In this document: positions 24,800-37,115 of the stretch, one piece after another
How positions within the stretch are numbered: the first letter of the stretch is position 1
How the letters are laid out: the number at the start of each line of letters is the position of its first letter
DNA from: Hermetia illucens
Taxonomy: Eukaryota > Arthropoda > Insecta > Diptera > Stratiomyidae
DNA: 64,000 bases
Direction of reading: 5' to 3'
Assembly (NCBI RefSeq): GCF_905115235.1
Contig: NC_051849.1
Coordinates: 138,118,712 to 138,182,711, forward strand
Position numbers and translations under genes: made by a program
Notes under the pieces: model-generated
What the model saw: only the letters and a program-made list of their open reading frames with translations
The model's database searches: none
What the model was told of the DNA's origin: nothing

Positions 24800-24965
24800 T
24801 CTCCATCCATTCATGTCGCTCAGTTCTGGGCAGGTTACTGTAACTGATAGTGATAGCGCCTGTTTCACGGGGATCGGTCGCCAAAAATTCAGTTTTATTC
24901 AGATTCAATCTGATACCCTGTCGCATGAGGCGATCATTCCATTTTTGGACAAGTTGTTCACGATG
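24800..24965 (-). mobile_element. RTE-like LINE (subfamily 2) fragment, reversed
   Basis: On the - strand this reads the region just after the RT core (LNLNKTEFLATDPHETG-like, then LPRTERF). It matches 35095-35240, and in opposite orientation it matches 25280-25365. The facing copies therefore form an inverted pair. Confidence 0.65.
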
Positions 24966-25269
24966 AACATGATGAAGTTATGGAACTTTGTGAATACATC
25001 AAAGATACGAAAAACACCAGAATATAAAAGGAAGGGCCAGAACGAAAGAAGCGTAAACGCGTTGAGTGGCAAGAAGTGTCAAGCGAAATAAGCGGTACCT
25101 CCTTGAATTATGAAATGGAAGCAGAAGAGAAGAAAACCAAGATACAACAAGACATGCTCACTATCTCCAAAAGAGAGAGATTGGATCGGCTTCCCGTAAT
25201 GGGCAGTACGGCGTCGAAACCGTTAATCATTGGGTGGTTCGACATTTGAGTGCCACGATGACCAGGAGC

Positions 25270-25740
25270 ATGGCTAAAACTGAATTTTTGGCGACCGATC
25301 CCCATGAAACAGGCACAAACTCTGTCAGCGGCAGTAACCTGCCCAGAACTGAGCGATTTAAATATCTCGGGTCAATGCTATCAGCCAATGGAGAACTGCG
25401 TTATTAAATTGCTTCACCCATTAGCGCAACCTGGATGAAGTGGCGTTCTAAAACTGGTGTTCTTTGTGATCGACGTATCAACGAACGTCTCGAATTCAAA
25501 ATTTACCGGAATTTCGTCCGTCCTGTCGCTTTCTGTGGTTCTGAGTGTTGGACGACTATAAAAGACAATGAACGGCATCGTGCGGTAATGGGAACGAAGA
25601 TGTTGCGTTGGACTAGTGGCGTGACATGTTTTTACCACATCCGAAATAAGGATATCCACGATCGATATGGACTTGCAACGGTGACTTTTACATGCTAGCT
25701 ACGACCGAAACAGACTTCTACAAGCACCTAAGAATTCTGC
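25270..25740 (+). mobile_element. RTE-like LINE (subfamily 2), C-terminal region
   Basis: The + strand reads KTEFLATDPHETGTNSVSGS, NLPRTERFKYLGSMLSANGE, WMKWRSKTGVLCDRRINERL, KIYRNFVRPVAFCGSECWTT and MGTKMLRWTSGVTCFYHIRN. This is the conserved C-terminal part of an RTE-like ORF. There is a stop after ELRY and it breaks off at about 25740. Confidence 0.75.
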
Positions 25741-26336
25741 AAGGAACCCATGCTCGAGTTGTTTATCCGAAGGACGCTCTGCTGTTCGAAATCCTGCACT
25801 GAAACCCCATCTCTCGGGGAAGAATAAAATAAGCGGATTGAACGTATTCGCTATCCCTTCACTGGTTTATACATTCGGAATACTGCCGTGAACGAAAACC
25901 GATTTAGAAAACGTTCAGCAATGCATCATCTCAACCCTCCGTGGAGCAATTGAACCTGACATCAGAGGCAGGGGCTTGGTTGACGGTGATTGGACGAGCG
26001 CTTTTAATTGGTCACAATCAAAAATCAGAATCAAGACTGAAAACATCTATTGGAGCAGAGTTGAAAGAGTTATGGAAAGTGTAAAATAAATGGAAAGTGA
26101 TAAAAATTCAAGAAACGAGAGGAAATATAACACTATCTAGAGTGCTTTGAACTTTTTTGAACATTCTAACCGAAGACATTTCCTTTAATGATAAATGCAA
26201 CGATTCAAGTGTTAAATTTTGATAAAATCATTTAGGACTTCTCTTTATTGTCAATAAATGCGTCACCATATAATAAATTCGAATTTCATATCTAACTACA
26301 AATTGACTAAATAAAGTATTCGATTTCGAATTGGAA
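25741..26336. other. No gene recognised; 3' flank of NUDT2 copy 1
   Basis: No gene is visible here. The last part before 26337 should hold the 3' UTR of the - strand Nudix gene; AATAAA-like words are present on that strand. Confidence 0.35.
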
Positions 26337-27759
<1,423 letters not shown>

Positions 27760-29310
27760 AATTTAACAAATTGTAAGTTAACGACATGCTATGTGAAATT
27801 TCAGGAAGATCAGCGAAAATAAAGACCGCACAATTGATGATTCTTAATGAAAGCCAAAAAGTATATGGAACGAAGGCAACCTCACTGAAAACTGTGTCCA
27901 GGCGACGGAAGATTGGCATTCTTCGTTGGAGAATGAACCGCATAGAGACCGCCCAAAATCTTCGACTGATGATATGATTGTGAAACCTAAATTAGACGAA
28001 GATCCCAGATTGAATCAGGAAATGATTGCTAACGGACTGAGCTTGAATGCCATGGCTGTATCACGAATATTTGATCATCATCGGGTATACACGAAACAAT
28101 CTTCTCAATGGGTTCCACGCATTTTAAATGGCGCTCAAAAGGAAGCACGGGTTCATATCATTAAAAAAAAAATTTACGAAATTTAAAAACAGCCAGTCTA
28201 CCATCAATCGTTACTGGTGACGAAGTTTGGTTCTATAAGTGCGACCCAGAAACCAAACAGCAGTTTATGGCAGTGAGTCCAGAAGCAGCCAATCCGATCG
28301 TCAAGGCAACACAACAAAAGGGATGACGTCAATTCATTTCACCAGGGCCAAAGCTGTAGCTACTACTCCTTTGGAAACAAACAACAGTAACCGCGAAGTG
28401 GTACCAAAAAACCTGCTTACCAAGTTTTCAAATGAACTTAGGCACTACTTTTCACACCATAACAATGCACTACCTCATACTTCTAAAAAACAAGTCGGGA
28501 AACCGGAAGCTGGGCGCTTCAGGTATGAAAGGTTTTGTTTGCTTTTTGTGTCAGTATATTTAAGTGTAGAACTATTCCATTTGTACGTAGCCCGTTATGT
28601 ATATGTATTTAGCATGTCTGACTACCCATTTGATATCCAATTGCAGTAAATTTATACGGTAAAGACAACTTTGAGCTACTGTAACTTTGTTACTAATAGT
28701 ATGATCAAACTTGAGGATAATATGCTTCATATTATATTTTATACTACTATCAACTTTTATAACTCTGGCATATACTTAAGGGGGGTTTTACTCAATTTCC
28801 CCAAAAATATGGTAATATACTATTATTAACTTAATTTTAACAGATATCGATATGGAGAGTATTTTGAGGCCTGGGAACCATATAGAGGCAGCTTTATAAT
28901 TTTTTTTAGATTTTTCAGTTGGATAGTTTCTGAATATGGGTCCGTTAAAAAATCTCCAATTTCGACCCCTCCCACTCCCCGCCTTTCTAATAAATCTCAA
29001 AATTAAGACTGGCTTCGAAAAGTGCTAATCGAGACCTTTCATTTGATACTCCTATATTCGGTGAAAAAAATTTCTGCAAACAAAACCTTAAAAACAATAA
29101 TTTTGTTGCGTTTTCAAGCACCGGAGAACCAACATCAACTCCATACTACCCTGATCTAGCAACAAGTAATTTCTGGATATTTCCAAAAATTAGTTCCAAT
29201 TAATGGAGGTTATAAATGCAGTTTAAAGTCGAAATTCAGAAGCTTCAAAAGGAGGATTTGAAGAAATGTTTTGGAAGGTCATCTGCATCTACAGACATAA
29301 AAAATGCATT
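27760..29310 (+). mobile_element. Mariner-like transposon relic, split by F1
   Basis: The transposase reads KVYGTKATSLKTVSRRRKI (HTH region), RPKSSTDDMIVKPKLDEDPR, LNQEMIANGLSLNAMAVSRI, WVPRILNGAQKEARV, TGDEVWFYKCDPETKQQ and HYFSHHNNALPHTSKK, and then stops at 28488. After the F1 copy (28488-29096) it resumes with YYPDLATSNFWIFPK-like sequence and QKLQKEDLKKCF. The first catalytic Asp (TGDE) is kept. The second (HHDN) and third (usually PSDF or PCDF) read Asn. Several frame breaks are present, so it is long dead. Terminal repeats were not identified. Confidence 0.75.
28488..29096 (+). repeat. F1 copy inserted in the mariner-like transposase
   Basis: This starts 'aagtcgggaaaccggaagct' and ends 'gcaaacaaaaccttaaaaac'. 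The middle block with the GACA tract is missing, so the copy is about 610 bp. Transposase sequence is recognisable on both sides, so this F1 moved after the transposon. The flanks share a short AAAAAC-like word, which may be a target duplication or chance. Confidence 0.75.
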
Positions 29311-29324
29311 GAAATAAATAATAA

Positions 29325-29620
29325 TAATCGTTGACGCAACAATCCATATTGGATCAGGGTTTTGAAGGTTGTTAGAGCACATCATTCAAGACCGTAACGG
29401 TACACTACAGGATAACAGTACCCTGTAGGAGGCAGCATTGTGCTCGCCCGGGATTATTACCCCGATTTGACTCCTGTACTTATTCACAGCTGAGTCAACT
29501 GGTATCCGACGTCAAATCACGATACAAATCCCACTGCCGCCAATGAAATTTGAAGCGCGACCTTCCGTACGACGGCCTTGTGCTCTAACCACTCAGCTAT
29601 CCAGACACCAGACCAGACCA
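29325..29620 (-). repeat. SINE-A copy 4, full length
   Basis: This is reversed and complete. The tRNA-like head at 29540-29615 has both boxes recognisable in reverse (aaccactcagcta for the A box). Then come the whole body and the 3' end TTGTTGCGTCAACG followed by ATT repeats at 29325-29345. Confidence 0.8.
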
Positions 29621-30249
29621 GACAAATAAATAGGTGTATTTAGTTTGTAGCAAAATCGAGTAGCTAGTTTCAGCCCACCCCAGTTCATCAAATCCGTAAA
29701 ACATTTTTTTTTAATTTTTGAAGCAAAAATTCATCGAGCTAATAAAGACTTCGGAAATCTTTAAACTTTCTCCCTAAAGTCCCGTGACAATTAAAGCAAG
29801 CTGTCATATCAATCATAACGATAAATTACCGCTATATTAGTTGAGCCATAGTATCTCTATTTCCTCCTTCGTGTTCGGTTCCAGATTTGGTTATTTTAAG
29901 CTTCACCACACAATGCCATCTGCCGCGGGGGACTGGCGATCTCTGCCCGTAGTGATCTGTCAATGTAGTTGCATGATGCAATGCATCTTTATCGCTAATG
30001 AACATTTTTGATAAATGCTCACACACAAAAATATCTTGAATTCTCGTCTCAAGTCCTTCCACGTCCAGAGCTAATGATGTTGGTTACCAGTGGATGGTGC
30101 ATTCAGTTCAACTGGTGGGTGGGTGGCTCTTCCGGCGTAATCGACAATCCGAACTGTACGTGAATGGCGTTATTTACAATTGTCAGGGCACTTTACTCTG
30201 CGCACGAAAGGATCCATCCATACATACACGTCCATCTTATTGAACACTA
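29621..30249. other. No gene recognised
   Basis: A 76-codon frame on the - strand (29832-30062) has no recognisable motif. No repeat match is seen. Confidence 0.35.
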
Positions 30250-32570
30250 CCCGCAAATTTCATTAGCATATACGTATACACACATGCATGTCTCCAGTAA
30301 TCGATACTGATATTCAAATAACTAAAAAAGCCAAAAAAGAAAGGCGAAAGTATCTCCAGGGACCCCGTCGTTCAGATAAGTTCACTTTATACATACGATG
30401 ATGATGTCATATACTTCCTAGAATGCAATAAATTTACGTGAAATGCAATATTTTGACTTTTATTAACCACTAGCTGACATTTCGAACTTTGCTCCGCCTT
30501 AGACGCAAAAAATAAGCAGATTTTTTATCTGAAGTTAATTTTTTTATTAATCAAGTATTTCAATGATTCTTTAATAGGCTGCATTCTTCAGTTAAGCACC
30601 TTGCGATGCACGACATTTTTTGTTTTATTATCAGGCGCAAGAACAAACAACGCAGATGGTCTTCCAACCCGTGAACATGCCACATATAATTGAACATTGA
30701 TTTTCCAGATTCAGACCACAAACTTTCAAGGATTGGCCTTGTGATTTGTTAATAGTTATGACGAATGCAAGACGGATTAGAAATTGAATTCTTTTGAAGT
30801 CAAACGGCATATCGGTTGGGATCATCGGCATCCTCGGAATGAGAACTTCCTCACCTTCGAATTTTCCTTTGAGTATATGATTACTACGGAGTCAACCTTT
30901 AGGCGTAAATTTTGTGTGGCCAGGCAAGGAATTTAAAAGTTCAATTGGATAGTTGGTGGCTTCATCTTCATTTGTTACACAGTCAATGGATTTGAATGAA
31001 TGCATTTTTCCAATGATATCATTCTGAATTATGTAGTTTAGGTCATCTACATCTTTATTCTTAGCCGTTAAAATTGCTCACTCAATCAACCATTTACTAT
31101 TTTTGTAGTTAGTAATGATGTTTCAACAGGTACTCGACCATTACCGATAGTCAGCAATTGCTCACAGAAATCTTTAGGAGATGTCAGTTGAAGTTTGTTC
31201 ACATAGCGCCATAGATTCGATGATGTGAGGCAAACGTTTATTTCGTCGGCAGCCGTTGATCTTGGAATTACTGGCAGTGTTTGGCGGAAATCCCCAGACA
31301 GTAAAATCATTGCGCCTCCAAAACATCTCGTGTCATTGCGTAGATCTTTCGATGTTCGGTTAAGTGCTTCTAATGCACGTTTTTGCGCCATCGTGCATTC
31401 GTCCCAGATGATGATTTTCGATGCTGATAAAAGGTTCGCCATTGCGGAGTTTTTTTTTTAAATATTACATGTTGGTTCTTCGATAGTTTGAAGATTTAAC
31501 GGCAATTTTAATGTTGAATGAGCCGTACGGCATCCTAAGAATGTGGCTGCTATTCCAGAAGAAGCAACTGGATTTCGCACGAACAGCAGCTAAAACTACT
31601 GATATGACGAATGGCTTACCAGTTCCACGAGGGGCATCCAAGAAATATAAACCATCATTTCCATCATCAATTCCCTTCATTAAGGTATCATAATAAACTT
31701 CCTTTTGTTGGGGGTTTAACAGTGGTACATTTGTTTGAACTACTAAATCTAATTCCTGGTGATCATATTCACGTTCCCGTTCCAATTCTCGATAAAATGC
31801 GTCATTCATTTCAAGGTTTGGCGGCGGCATTCCTAACCTGACTAATAGACCGCACATAAGGTAACAGATGTCTTCGATCATCATTCTTTGGATGAACTGT
31901 ATAAACACGACCAAGAGCATCAGTAGAACGCACATCCGGACAACCAGGAACCGTATTGCCTTGCTTCTGTCATTGAATATTCTTCAATAAAGCAAAGTGT
32001 CGGGAAAGATTCGATTGTCTTGGTCGCAGCATTGTTAATGATAATTCAAATAGAATAAAAATTACTGATGATTTTATATTTCTGACAAAATTTATATTAT
32101 CAAATTTTCTACTTAACCATAGACAAAATTATGATTAGCTGTCATTTGCGTTTTCTTATTTCATGTCAGATGCGTTTTTGTTATACCACGTTTTATAGTG
32201 ACTTCACGCAAACGCGATCGAACGGGATAAAAAGTATTCTATGTCCGTCTCCTGGTTCTAAGCTACCTCTCCACCAATTTTCAGCCAAATCGGTTCAGCC
32301 GTTCTTGAGTTACAAATAGTGTAACTAACACCACTTTCTTTTATATATATAGATGTTAATAATAGTTAGATTGCGTTCAAACTTTCCAAAGTTCCAGAAA
32401 GTCCTATATTATCGCCTAAACTAATGCCAAATTTTGTATTTCTACCACTGTGACTTTTTGAGATTTTCCTGTTGGATAGGTTCTGAGAACGAGACCTGTT
32501 TCACTTTTTGGGGCACACATTTTGACCCCTCGCTCCCCTATGTTTCATCATGACCATATTCTTTGAAAAA
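30250..32570 (+). repeat. F1 copy split by a Helitron
   Basis: The parts 30250-30469 and 32354-32570 together read as one F1 copy, closely parallel to 55800-56300 (shared 'ttacgtgaaatgc' before and 'tgttaataatagttagattg' after). The Helitron at 30470-32353 interrupts it. The right end is lost next to SINE-B at 32577. Confidence 0.7.
30470..32353 (-). mobile_element. Helitron relic with PIF1-like helicase part
   Basis: The element reads on the - strand. Its 5' end TCTATATATATAAAAG is at 32353, preceded by A. Its 3' end CTAG is at 30473-30470, followed by T. These are the classic Helitron ends and A/T target. Inside are pieces of the Helitron PIF1-like helicase: LNPQQKEVYYDTLMKGIDDG and LYFLDAPRGTGKPF (Walker A, with Pro for Thr) at 31465-31935. 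At 31086-31442 are IIWDECTMAQKRALEALNR (Walker B) and LLSGDFRQTLPVIPRSTAAD. At 30631-30831 are PMIPTDMPFDFKRIQF and TINKSQGQSLKVCGLNLEN. Frames are broken and the Rep nuclease is absent. It is an internally deleted dead copy of about 1.9 kb, against 5-6 kb for autonomous elements. Confidence 0.88.
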
Positions 32571-32576
32571 AAACCC

Positions 32577-32712
32577 TGAGCAAGTGATAAGCTCATAGCA
32601 GCGAGACAAACACAAGACGAACACAGACACCCATGGCGACTGGGAATCGAACCCAGAGCGACAAGATTGAGAGGGTGACGCTCTAGCCTCTCAACTATCG
32701 CGTCGCCGTGAT
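32577..32712 (-). repeat. SINE-B copy (5' part)
   Basis: This is the reverse of the SINE-B head and first body block. It carries the B-box complement gggaatcgaacccagagcg and the reversed A-box region cctctcaactatcgcgtcg. It is closely similar to 24011-24140. Confidence 0.75.
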
Positions 32713-33119
32713 AGTCTGCTGATGGTGTTATTAATTATTCCTTCCTTACCAATAGACGTGAAACAATAGACGCAACGAAGTCTTCTACAGAACTCCAAGA
32801 AATGCATAACAAATGATCCAGAAAATAGCTAGCATTAGCCAGCAGACATGGTGTAATCTTCTTTACAACGCCAGTCCACATGTATCGAGCACAACAGTGT
32901 AGAAACTGTATCAATTGGATTGCGAGACTCTACCTCAACCATTATATTCACCAGACTTATTTCTCGATGTCATGGCCAACGCAATTCGTAAATTCTGTGC
33001 GTTTGCGTCGCCACATCGTTCTAGGCTGGTACTCTGATAATGTGGAGGTGTTTGGTTGATATTCCGGCGGAATGCCGTTGCGAGAATCCAACACTCTGTG
33101 CGTACAATGTTGGGAGTTT
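32713..33119. other. No gene recognised
   Basis: This short stretch between SINE-B and F1 may hold transposase debris (33000-33110), but nothing firm is seen. Confidence 0.35.
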
Positions 33120-33862
33120 ATTTATTTTAAGGTTTTTTGTAGAAAGAATTGATTAAAAAGCGCTAGTTCGAAGTGAGACAGGGCTCGTTCTCAGAAGTTT
33201 TTATATCCAACTGAAAAATCTGGAAAAAAAACCATAATGGTGTCTTTATGTGAGATCTACACCTGGGAATATCTTATACCGATCCTTGCTCACATAAAGT
33301 TGAAAATGCTATATTATTGTATATGTAACATATAACTTTTGAACTTTACTGGGAATCCCTTTCTCTCCTAAATTTATCCTCGGATTACAAACATTCCAGA
33401 GACCTGAAGCACAATAAAAGACATAGTAATGAAAAGTATAAAGTTAATTATACTATTATTAGCAAAATTATAGTAGGTCAGTTGTATCGTGACTATATGT
33501 TGGATACCAATCGATTCAGCTGTGAGTCAAATCAGGGTAATAACCGCGGGCGAGCGCAATGCTGCCCACATTACCTTCTAAAGTATACCATAGTCATATA
33601 ACGTAACATTACCATCTTGAATGAAGTACTTTAACACGCTTCAAGGTCAAGATCCATCGCGCCAACGATTATTATATACTAGACCAAAATTGTGTTATTA
33701 TATGAATGCCACTATGACATCAACGTGGATAGCCCGACATATTTAATTAATATACACTTACTGGTTGCGTATAAATCAAATCGCCCTGTAACGAAATTTA
33801 CTCACATATGAAATACACAAAATCTTTTATACATGAAGGACTAAGCTTCCGACTTGTTGAAA
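33120..33862 (-). repeat. F1 copy split by SINE-A
   Basis: Reversed F1 runs from 'gggctcgttctcagaag' and the 'ctgaaaaatctgg' block to 33478. It resumes at about 33680 and ends with 'aagcttccgacttgttg' near 33862. The interruption is a 5'-truncated SINE-A. Confidence 0.65.
33480..33675 (+). repeat. SINE-A copy 5, 5'-truncated, inside F1
   Basis: This begins in the SINE body (ttgtatcgtgac...ggatacca), without the tRNA head. It ends 'atcgcgccaacgattattat', the usual 3' tail. The 5' truncation with intact 3' end fits LINE-driven retroposition. Confidence 0.75.
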
Positions 33863-34249
33863 GTTTTAGTTTTTATTGTTGAAATTTTCCCTTTTGCCAT
33901 CCCTGTTATAATATAGGTCCAAGGATGTTGAAAGAAAGCTGATCAGTTTTCGCTTCCACATTAGGGTGTACACAGAGCTACAATTTTAGAGCTTTCCTCA
34001 AAAAATCCAGCAGGCAAGAGAAGACAACTATTCAAAATGTTTACTCCTTAAATTTATCAATGTAAATACTTAGATAGTCTTCGAGAGTTAACCTTTCAAA
34101 CGTAGCCAAATGTTTGGTCCGTATGAAATCAAATGTTTGTGTTTTTGAAAATATTTGCCGTTCGAAGAGTAAAACTCTTCAGATGATGAACGTCAACTAA
34201 ATACTAATAGGCTTTCGTTTCGTTTTGAGTTTAATGGAACATGATCTCT

Positions 34250-35330
34250 TCCCTGCCAATCTTCTTCTTCTTTTTCTTCAGCCTTTGTCCCGTTCACAAG
34301 CGAGGTCGGTTCGTTGTGATCGGTTTCGCCGTTTGGCCCAATCAAATGCCTGATCTGGATGCAACCTCGAGGCTTTTAAATCCCCATCCAGCGTATCAAG
34401 CCACCGTTGTTTCGCCCGGCCTTTTGGTCGCTTACCATCAACTTCGATGTTCAGAATCTGAAATAACAAAAAAAACTTGTTGTTTCTTTTTCGTTGGTGT
34501 GGATATTTATTCTTGCAAATACCGATATTTCGGGAACCACTTGTTCCCTTTATCAATGCTTACAAATATCGATATTTGCACGAATAAATATCCACTCCAA
34601 CGAAAAAGAAATAACAAGTTTCTTTTTTATTATTTCAGACAATTAATCGTTGGAAACACCGCATAATTTCACTCAGCTCGATGTTCAGGTCAATCTTGGC
34701 AAGTGAATTCTCGTTAGCGCGAATTACATCAGTCATGTAAAGTGTACCATCGAAGACGCCTTTCTCTATTTTTACCCCGATCGGTGCAACCTATATCGAT
34801 TGCGGATATCCCCATTTCGGATGTGATCAAAACGTGTCACGCCACTAGTCCAACGTAACATCTTCTCCATTACCGCAAGATGCCGTTCATTGTCTTTTAT
34901 AGTTGGTCAACACTCAGAATTATAGAAAGCGACAGAACGGACGAAATTGCGGTAAATTTTGGATTTGAAACGTTTGTTGATACGTCGATCACAAAAAACA
35001 CCAATTGCGGAACGCCACTTCATTCAGGTTGTGTTAATGCGTGAAGCAATTTTATAACGCAGTTTTCCATTGGCTGATAGCATTGACCCGAGATATTTAA
35101 ATCGCTCAGTTCTGGGCAGGTCACTGCCGGTGACAATGATTGTGCCTGTTTCATGGTGATCAGTCGTCAAAAACTCAATTTTGTTCAGATTCAATCTGAG
35201 ACCGTGTTGCATGAAGCGACCATTCCATTTTTGAACAAATTGCTCGAGATAATTTTTGCTATTAGACGCTAATAAAACATCATCTGCATAAAGCAGTGCA
35301 CAAGAAGAACAAAGGGAAGTGGTGAGAGGG
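34250..35330 (-). mobile_element. RTE-like LINE (subfamily 2), 3' end with GAA tail
   Basis: On the - strand this reads LRLNLNKIEFLTTDHHETG, SDLPRTERFKYLGSMLSANG, then further C-terminal sequence (34720-34990). It ends VDGKRPKGRAKQRWLDTLDG, SRLHPDQAFDWAKRRNRSQR and CERDKG, followed by a GAA-rich 3' tail at 34250-34280. A 222-bp palindromic insertion (34458-34679) interrupts it. Frame breaks are present. Confidence 0.78.
34458..34679. mobile_element. Palindromic insertion with ~11-bp target duplication
   Basis: The word TCGATGTTCAG occurs at 34447-34457 and again at 34680-34690, flanking an insert that is foreign to the LINE. The insert holds a long imperfect palindrome, with arms of about 60-75 bp each (34460-34528 and 34562-34640). 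Both arms carry the TCTGAAATAA-like end and 'ggatatttattc'. About 38 bp on the right lie outside the palindrome. The type is uncertain. The duplication length would fit a Mutator-like or other TIR element, or a retroposed hairpin sequence. Confidence 0.65.
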
Positions 35331-35404
35331 CGCTTCCTTGATGAACACCAACAGAGACACGAAGCGGTTTTGATACACCCGCCACACTTCGGACTATACT
35401 TTTC

Positions 35405-37115
35405 GGATCGTGATCGGGAAACCGAAAGCTGGACGCTTCAGGTATGAAAAGTTTTGTGTATTTCTTTTATAAAGACATTTGACTGTGAATTTGTCCCATT
35501 TGTATGTAACACGTAAATGTCGTATTTGCGATCGAAATTTGACGCTTTATTTAACATACTTAGAATTATCCGATTTAAGTCAAATATGCACCGGTTTGTT
35601 CGCACACTTGTTGCCATTTAGAAGGAAACTTCATTATCCCCCCATTATAACCCCCCGCCCCCCCCCCTTATTTGCAAAAAAAAATCAGACAGCCAGTTTT
35701 CGCAAGCCTCTTTTGAGGCCAACTTAGTAGAACCAAGAGCGTTTTGCATGGACCGAAAGAGATGATAATCACTTGGTGCCAGGTCCGGACTATACGGTGG
35801 GTGCGATAGGACATCCCATCCGAGCTCCCATAGCTTCTGGCGGGCCATCAAAGATGTGTGAGGCCGAGCGTTGTCATGATGGAACACAAAACCATTATTA
35901 TTGACCAATTCTGGCCGCTTCTGGTCAATCGCCTACTTCAAACGGTCGAGTTGCCCACAGTAGAGGACACAGTTGGTTTGGGCCAGCTCGCCGCGCTTTG
36001 ACCGCGATCCTTTTCGCTTGAGGCTGTCGTACGTGATCCACTTTTCACCACCAGTCACCATCCGCTTCACAAATGGGTCGAATTCGTTCCATTTCAGCAG
36101 TGCATCGCAGACATTGATTCGATCCAAGAGATTTTTTTATGTCAACTCGTGTGGCACCCAAAAAACAAGTTTTTTTTTGGAATCCAATCTTCTGCAAATG
36201 GTTCCAAACGGTTCCAAACGGTTTTATGGTCTATATCCAATTCCTGGCCAATCGAGCGAATGCTCACATGCCAGCCCACTTGGCCGATTTCGACGATTTT
36301 ATCGGTTTCTACGACGATCGGTCTATCAGTACGGGGTGTATCTTCGACATCCACTACACTAGAACGAAATCGATCGAAGCAACGCTGTGTTGTGCGAATC
36401 GTTACAGTATCGGGCCCATACACTTCACAAATTTTTTCGGCCGCCTTCGTTGCATTTTTATCTCTCAGGTAGTAAAAACGTAAAATATGACGAATTTCTT
36501 GCTTGGTGGACTTCATCTTTGACACGCTATAACTTGAGACTGAAACGTTCGATCACAACACTGTCAAAGAGACACTTGTAGCGCAGATTTTCGTTTTCAA
36601 ATCGCCGTATAGAATGACCCGATGCGATAAGTACAACACAAGATATGTTTACGTGTCGCCATCTATCGACAAAATACGACATTTCTTTTTCCCCAACCCA
36701 ATATTATGTGAGAATATTGACTTTCGGGTGATATTGACATTCAAAATCTTGAATTTACAAAAAAGTGACAACTTTGACGCATTATAACTTTGTTAATAAT
36801 AGTGCTATTTCCACCAAAGTTAGCAGCTCTATATTATAGTCTACATTGCTACAAAATTTCGTAATGCGACGGTGAATTTAAGGCCGGTTCTGTGGCCAAT
36901 TACTGAAAATTATAATAATATACTATTATAAACTTTATTTGAAGGGATATCGATATGGAAAGAATTTCGGAGCCTAGCCACCATATAGTGGCGGCCTTTT
37001 GATTTTTTCCAAATTTCGACTCCCAGCACTCCCCGCCTTTCCAACAAATATCAAAACTAATATCAGCTTGGAAAAGTACTAACCGAAACCTTTCATTTGA
37101 TCAATGGAGCTACCA
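35405..37115 (+). repeat. F1 copy split by a mariner
   Basis: F1 sequence is at 35405-35515 (gggaaaccgaaagctggacg...gtaacacg). It resumes at about 36690 (tgagaatattgactttcggg) and continues to 'caaatatcaaaactaatatc' and beyond, near 37115. It closely follows the uninterrupted copy at 45607. Confidence 0.7.
35516..36685 (-). mobile_element. Mariner transposon (irritans-like), inactive
   Basis: Short inverted ends AAATGTCGTATTT lie at 35516 and 36684. The transposase reads from Met at 36525: MSKMKSTKQEIRHILRFYYL, VYGPDTVTIRTTQRCFDRFR, DTPRTDRPIVVETDKIVEIG and IDHKTVWNRLEPF. It goes on with DRINVCDALLKWNEFDPFVK, MVTGGEKWITYD, FHHDNARPHTS and HPPYSPDLAPSDYHLF, and after a G-run frame change it ends IMKFPSKWQQVCEQTGAYLT. 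The first catalytic Asp (TGDEKW) is Gly here, while the second and third are intact. A stretch between the first and second Asp is deleted. It is dead, but terminal repeats and full span remain. Confidence 0.85.

Noticed and set aside
29832-30062. 76-codon - strand frame between SINE-A and F1
   Set aside because: No motif was recognised, and it is too short to support as a gene without transcript data.
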